A stretch of 18,780 nucleotides of DNA from Methanocaldococcaceae archaeon (GTDB lineage: Archaea; AGJL01; Methanococci; Methanococcales; Methanocaldococcaceae): positions 1 through 18,780 of the forward strand of contig JALVUY010000250.1 of assembly GCA_027023665.1 (NCBI GenBank), given 5' to 3'. A program made the translations under genes and the position numbers. Positions 16,825 to 18,780 of this stretch are shown here, in pieces. The first letter of the stretch is position 1; every line of letters starts with the position of its first letter. The notes under the pieces were generated by a model that saw only the letters and a program-made list of their open reading frames with translations, was not told where the DNA came from and searched no databases.

Positions 16825-18021
16825 ATGAATGAGAACTGGATAGAATTGGAAAAAAAGTATCATCTTCAAATATACGGAAGGTTGCCTGTTGTTTTAGTCA
16901 AAGGTAGAGGAATAGAGGTTTATGACATTGAAGGAAAAAAATATTATGACTTTTTAGCAGGAATTGGAGTTAATAATGTTGGACACTGCCATCCAAAAGT
17001 TGTTGAGGCAATAAAAAAGCAGGCAGAAACTTTAATCCATACATCCAATATATACTACACAATTCCTCAAATAAAACTTGCTAAAAAATTGGTAGAGTTG
17101 AGTGGATTAGATAAGGCATTTTTCTGCAACAGTGGAGCTGAGGCTAATGAAGGGGCCATAAAGTTCGCAAGAAAGTATGCATCAAAAGTTTTAGGAAAAG
17201 ATGGTGGAGAAATAATTAGTATGTACAATGCGTTTCACGGTAGAACTTTAACGACATTGGCGGCTACTCCAAAACCTAAGTATCAAGAAGGATTTCATCC
17301 ACTTTCTCAAGGATTTAAGTATGTGCCTTTCAATGACTTAGAAGCATTAAAAGAAAGTATAACAAATAAAACCTGTGCCATAATAGTAGAGCCAGTTCAA
17401 GGAGAAGGAGGAATACATGTAGCTGATAAAGATTATTTAAAGGGTGTTAGGGATTTATGTGATGATAAAAATATTGTTTTAATTTTTGATGAGGTTCAGT
17501 GTGGTATGGGTAGAACTGGAAAAATGTTTGCCTACGAGCATTATGGAGTTAAACCAGATATAGTAACTTTGGCTAAGGCACTTGGAGGAGGAGTTCCTAT
17601 TGGGGCTGTAATTTTAAAAGAAGAAATAGCAAAATCTTTAAACTATGGAGACCACGGAACAACCTTTGGAGGTAATCCTTTAGCATGTTCAGCGGCATTG
17701 GCTTCAGTAGAGGTTATAGAGGAGTTAATTAAGGACAATAAAGTTATAGAAAAAGGAGATTATTTCATTCAAAAACTTAAAAAACTTAAAGAAAAATATG
17801 ATTTTATAAAAGAGGTTAGAGGTTTAGGTTTAATGATTGGAACTGAACTTGAATTTAATGGTTCTGAAATCGTTAAAAAAATGCTTGAAAAAGGATTTTT
17901 AATTAATTGTACATCTGATGTAGTTTTAAGATTTTTACCACCATTAATAGTGGAAAAAGAGCATATTGATAGTTTAATTAATGCATTAGACGATATATTT
18001 TCTAAAATAGAGCAAAAATAA
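16825..18021 (+). CDS. argD: Acetylornithine aminotransferase
   Basis: A class III PLP aminotransferase that converts N-acetylglutamate semialdehyde to N-acetylornithine in arginine synthesis; it may also act in lysine synthesis as in other prokaryotes. It has 398 residues. The PLP-binding features are FCNSGAEANEGAIKFARK, FHGRTL, EPVQGEGG, LIFDEVQCGMGRTGK and the Schiff-base lysine K251 in TLAKALGGGVPIGA; GDHGTTFGGNPLACSAAL follows. ATG 16825 is preceded by GGTGATT. It is monocistronic in appearance: divergent from leuB, and convergent with the ferredoxin gene with 20 bases between the stops. The proposed argG of the same pathway is elsewhere in this window, so the pathway is dispersed. Confidence 0.95.
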   Translation: MNENWIELEKKYHLQIYGRLPVVLVKGRGIEVYDIEGKKYYDFLAGIGVNNVGHCHPKVVEAIKKQAETLIHTSNIYYTIPQIKLAKKLVELSGLDKAFFCNSGAEANEGAIKFARKYASKVLGKDGGEIISMYNAFHGRTLTTLAATPKPKYQEGFHPLSQGFKYVPFNDLEALKESITNKTCAIIVEPVQGEGGIHVADKDYLKGVRDLCDDKNIVLIFDEVQCGMGRTGKMFAYEHYGVKPDIVTLAKALGGGVPIGAVILKEEIAKSLNYGDHGTTFGGNPLACSAALASVEVIEELIKDNKVIEKGDYFIQKLKKLKEKYDFIKEVRGLGLMIGTELEFNGSEIVKKMLEKGFLINCTSDVVLRFLPPLIVEKEHIDSLINALDDIFSKIEQK

Positions 18022-18041
18022 ATCTTTAACGGGTTATATTA

Positions 18042-18251
18042 TTATTTTTTTGAATTGACTACTTTAACTAATATAGCGTTTGTGGGACATCTTCCAGCAC
18101 AAAATTTGCAGTTGTGGCAGTATTCAACATCATAAGCGTAGTATTTTCCATTTTCATCTTTTTTCCAAATCAATGGACCTTTTGGGCAAACATCATAACA
18201 TCTCCCACATCCTATACATTTTTCTTTATTTACTATAATTTTGACAGCCAT
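18042..18251 (-). CDS. fdxA: Ferredoxin with two [4Fe-4S] clusters
   Basis: A 69-residue ferredoxin. It has CIGCGRCYDVCPKGP and CHNCKFCAGRCPTNA, giving two CxxCxxCxxxCP motifs that ligate two [4Fe-4S] clusters, with no other domain. A small electron carrier in the cytoplasm. GGGGTAT precedes ATG 18251. It diverges from the Lrp-family gene at 18334. In M. jannaschii, Ptr2 has been described as activating a ferredoxin gene called fdxA, and the same pairing here makes this a likely target of its neighbour; the symbol rests on that recollection. Confidence 0.93.
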   Translation of the reverse strand: MAVKIIVNKEKCIGCGRCYDVCPKGPLIWKKDENGKYYAYDVEYCHNCKFCAGRCPTNAILVKVVNSKK

Positions 18252-18315
18252 TTTTATACCCCAAAATTTTTATATAGTTTAGTATATTTATGATATTAAT
18301 AAATGTTATTATTGT

Positions 18316-18326
18316 CCGAAATTCGG
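18316..18326. promoter_or_regulatory. Palindrome, candidate Ptr2 binding site between fdxA and ptr2
   Basis: CCGAA-A-TTCGG is a perfect 5-1-5 palindrome, GC-rich for this neighbourhood. It lies about 10-20 bases upstream of the likely fdxA box A (TTTATTAATA, 18303-18294) and just before the ribosome binding site of the Lrp-type gene. Its CGAnnnTCG core has the same spacing as the Ptr2 consensus I recall (GGACGATTTTCGTCC). A likely ptr2 box A, TTTTTATATAG, is at 18267-18277. Confidence 0.6.
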
Positions 18327-18333
18327 TGATATT

Positions 18334-18756
18334 ATGGATGAAAAAGATTTAAAAATTATTGAAATTCTTATAAAAGATGGAAGAAAGTCATACACTGACA
18401 TAGCAAGAGAATTAGGAACTAGTGAAAGTTCCATAAGAAAAAGAGTAAAAAAATTAGAAGAGGAGGGTGTTATTAAAGGATACACTGCCATAATTGACCC
18501 CTCAAAAATAGGATACAATGTTGTAGCACTAACAGGTTTTGACACTGAACCAGATAAATTTTTAAGTGTGGCACATGAACTCTGCAAATTTAAGGAAGTT
18601 AAAAAGGTCTTTACATCTACAGGAGACCATATGATAATGGCAGAGATTTGGGCTAAAGATGGGAAAGAGTTTTCTGATTTAATTTTTAATAAGATTGGAA
18701 AAATTGAAGGAATAAAAAAGATTTGTCCAGCTATTATTTTAGAACAAATAAAATAA
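18334..18756 (+). CDS. ptr2: Lrp/AsnC-family transcriptional regulator, Ptr2-like
   Basis: A 140-residue Lrp/AsnC protein. Residues 1-50 form the winged helix-turn-helix: [20 protein letters not shown] then [20 protein letters not shown] as recognition helix region, followed by [13 protein letters not shown]. Residues about 60-138 are the RAM/AsnC ligand-binding and oligomerisation domain, with [18 protein letters not shown] matching the usual SSVTGDyDlllev pattern. ATG 18334 is preceded by GGTGAT. It closely resembles M. jannaschii Ptr2, which binds DNA as a dimer and activates transcription by recruiting TBP. Its own leader holds the palindrome at 18316-18326, so autoregulation is plausible. 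The symbol is by resemblance and context with the ferredoxin gene. Confidence 0.92.
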   Translation: MDEKDLKIIEILIKDGRKSYTDIARELGTSESSIRKRVKKLEEEGVIKGYTAIIDPSKIGYNVVALTGFDTEPDKFLSVAHELCKFKEVKKVFTSTGDHMIMAEIWAKDGKEFSDLIFNKIGKIEGIKKICPAIILEQIK

Positions 18757-18780
18757 AGTTTATTTTTCTTTTAAAAATAA

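Noticed and set aside
18309..18587. 92-codon minus-strand frame inside the Lrp-type gene
   Set aside because: It is antisense to a conserved regulator and would have to share its start region.
1..18780. tRNA, rRNA, CRISPR array, insertion sequence or C/D box RNA
   Set aside because: Stable RNA genes in such AT-rich hyperthermophiles stand out as GC-rich islands and none is seen; no regularly spaced repeats, transposase or paired terminal repeats were found, and the TGATG/CTGA-like words seen in spacers lack proper spacing.

Overview
The window looks like chromosome of a hyperthermophilic methanogen of the genus Methanocaldococcus, closely related to M. jannaschii. The DNA is very AT-rich, the ribosome binding sites are of the GGTGAT/GGAGGTGGT type, and box A (TATA-like) promoters and oligo-T terminators are visible. 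Nearly every protein has a recognisable methanococcal counterpart. The species cannot be named from the sequence alone.

Layout. Positions 1-1959 (minus strand) hold a UDP-sugar (probably UDP-ManNAc) dehydrogenase, a HEPN-like small protein overlapping its 3' end, and a partial small ORF leaving the window. Positions 2280-5048 (plus) hold a two-gene set for the thermoprotectant solute di-myo-inositol phosphate (DIP): a fused CTP:inositol-phosphate cytidylyltransferase/DIP-phosphate synthase and myo-inositol-phosphate synthase. Convergent to it (5119-5982, minus) is an AP-endonuclease-2/sugar-isomerase TIM barrel whose promoter carries a perfect 10-bp inverted repeat and a duplicated TATA-like element. 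Positions 6092-6437 hold a decayed gene. Next come argG (6578-7771) and a DUF166-family gene (7962-8651), both plus strand.

Positions 8663-13574 (minus) form an [Fe]-hydrogenase block. hmd is followed by a tight overlapping operon of hcgA (radical SAM, CX5CX2C), an unrecognised four-helix membrane protein, an unrecognised soluble protein, and hcgG/hmdC. Hmd makes methylene-tetrahydromethanopterin from H2, and HcgA and HcgG help build its iron-guanylylpyridinol cofactor. Positions 13826-16720 (minus) carry ABCE1 (ribosome recycling) and LeuB. argD (16825-18021, plus) is divergent from leuB. A 2x[4Fe-4S] ferredoxin (minus) and an Lrp-family regulator of the Ptr2 type (plus) then diverge from an 82-bp spacer containing the palindrome CCGAAATTCGG.

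The most interesting places are the two uncharacterised genes inside the hcg operon, the DIP gene pair with its 330-bp spacer, the operator-like structure before the TIM-barrel gene, the shared fdxA/ptr2 palindrome, and the gene remnant before argG. I saw no tRNA, rRNA, CRISPR array or intact mobile element.
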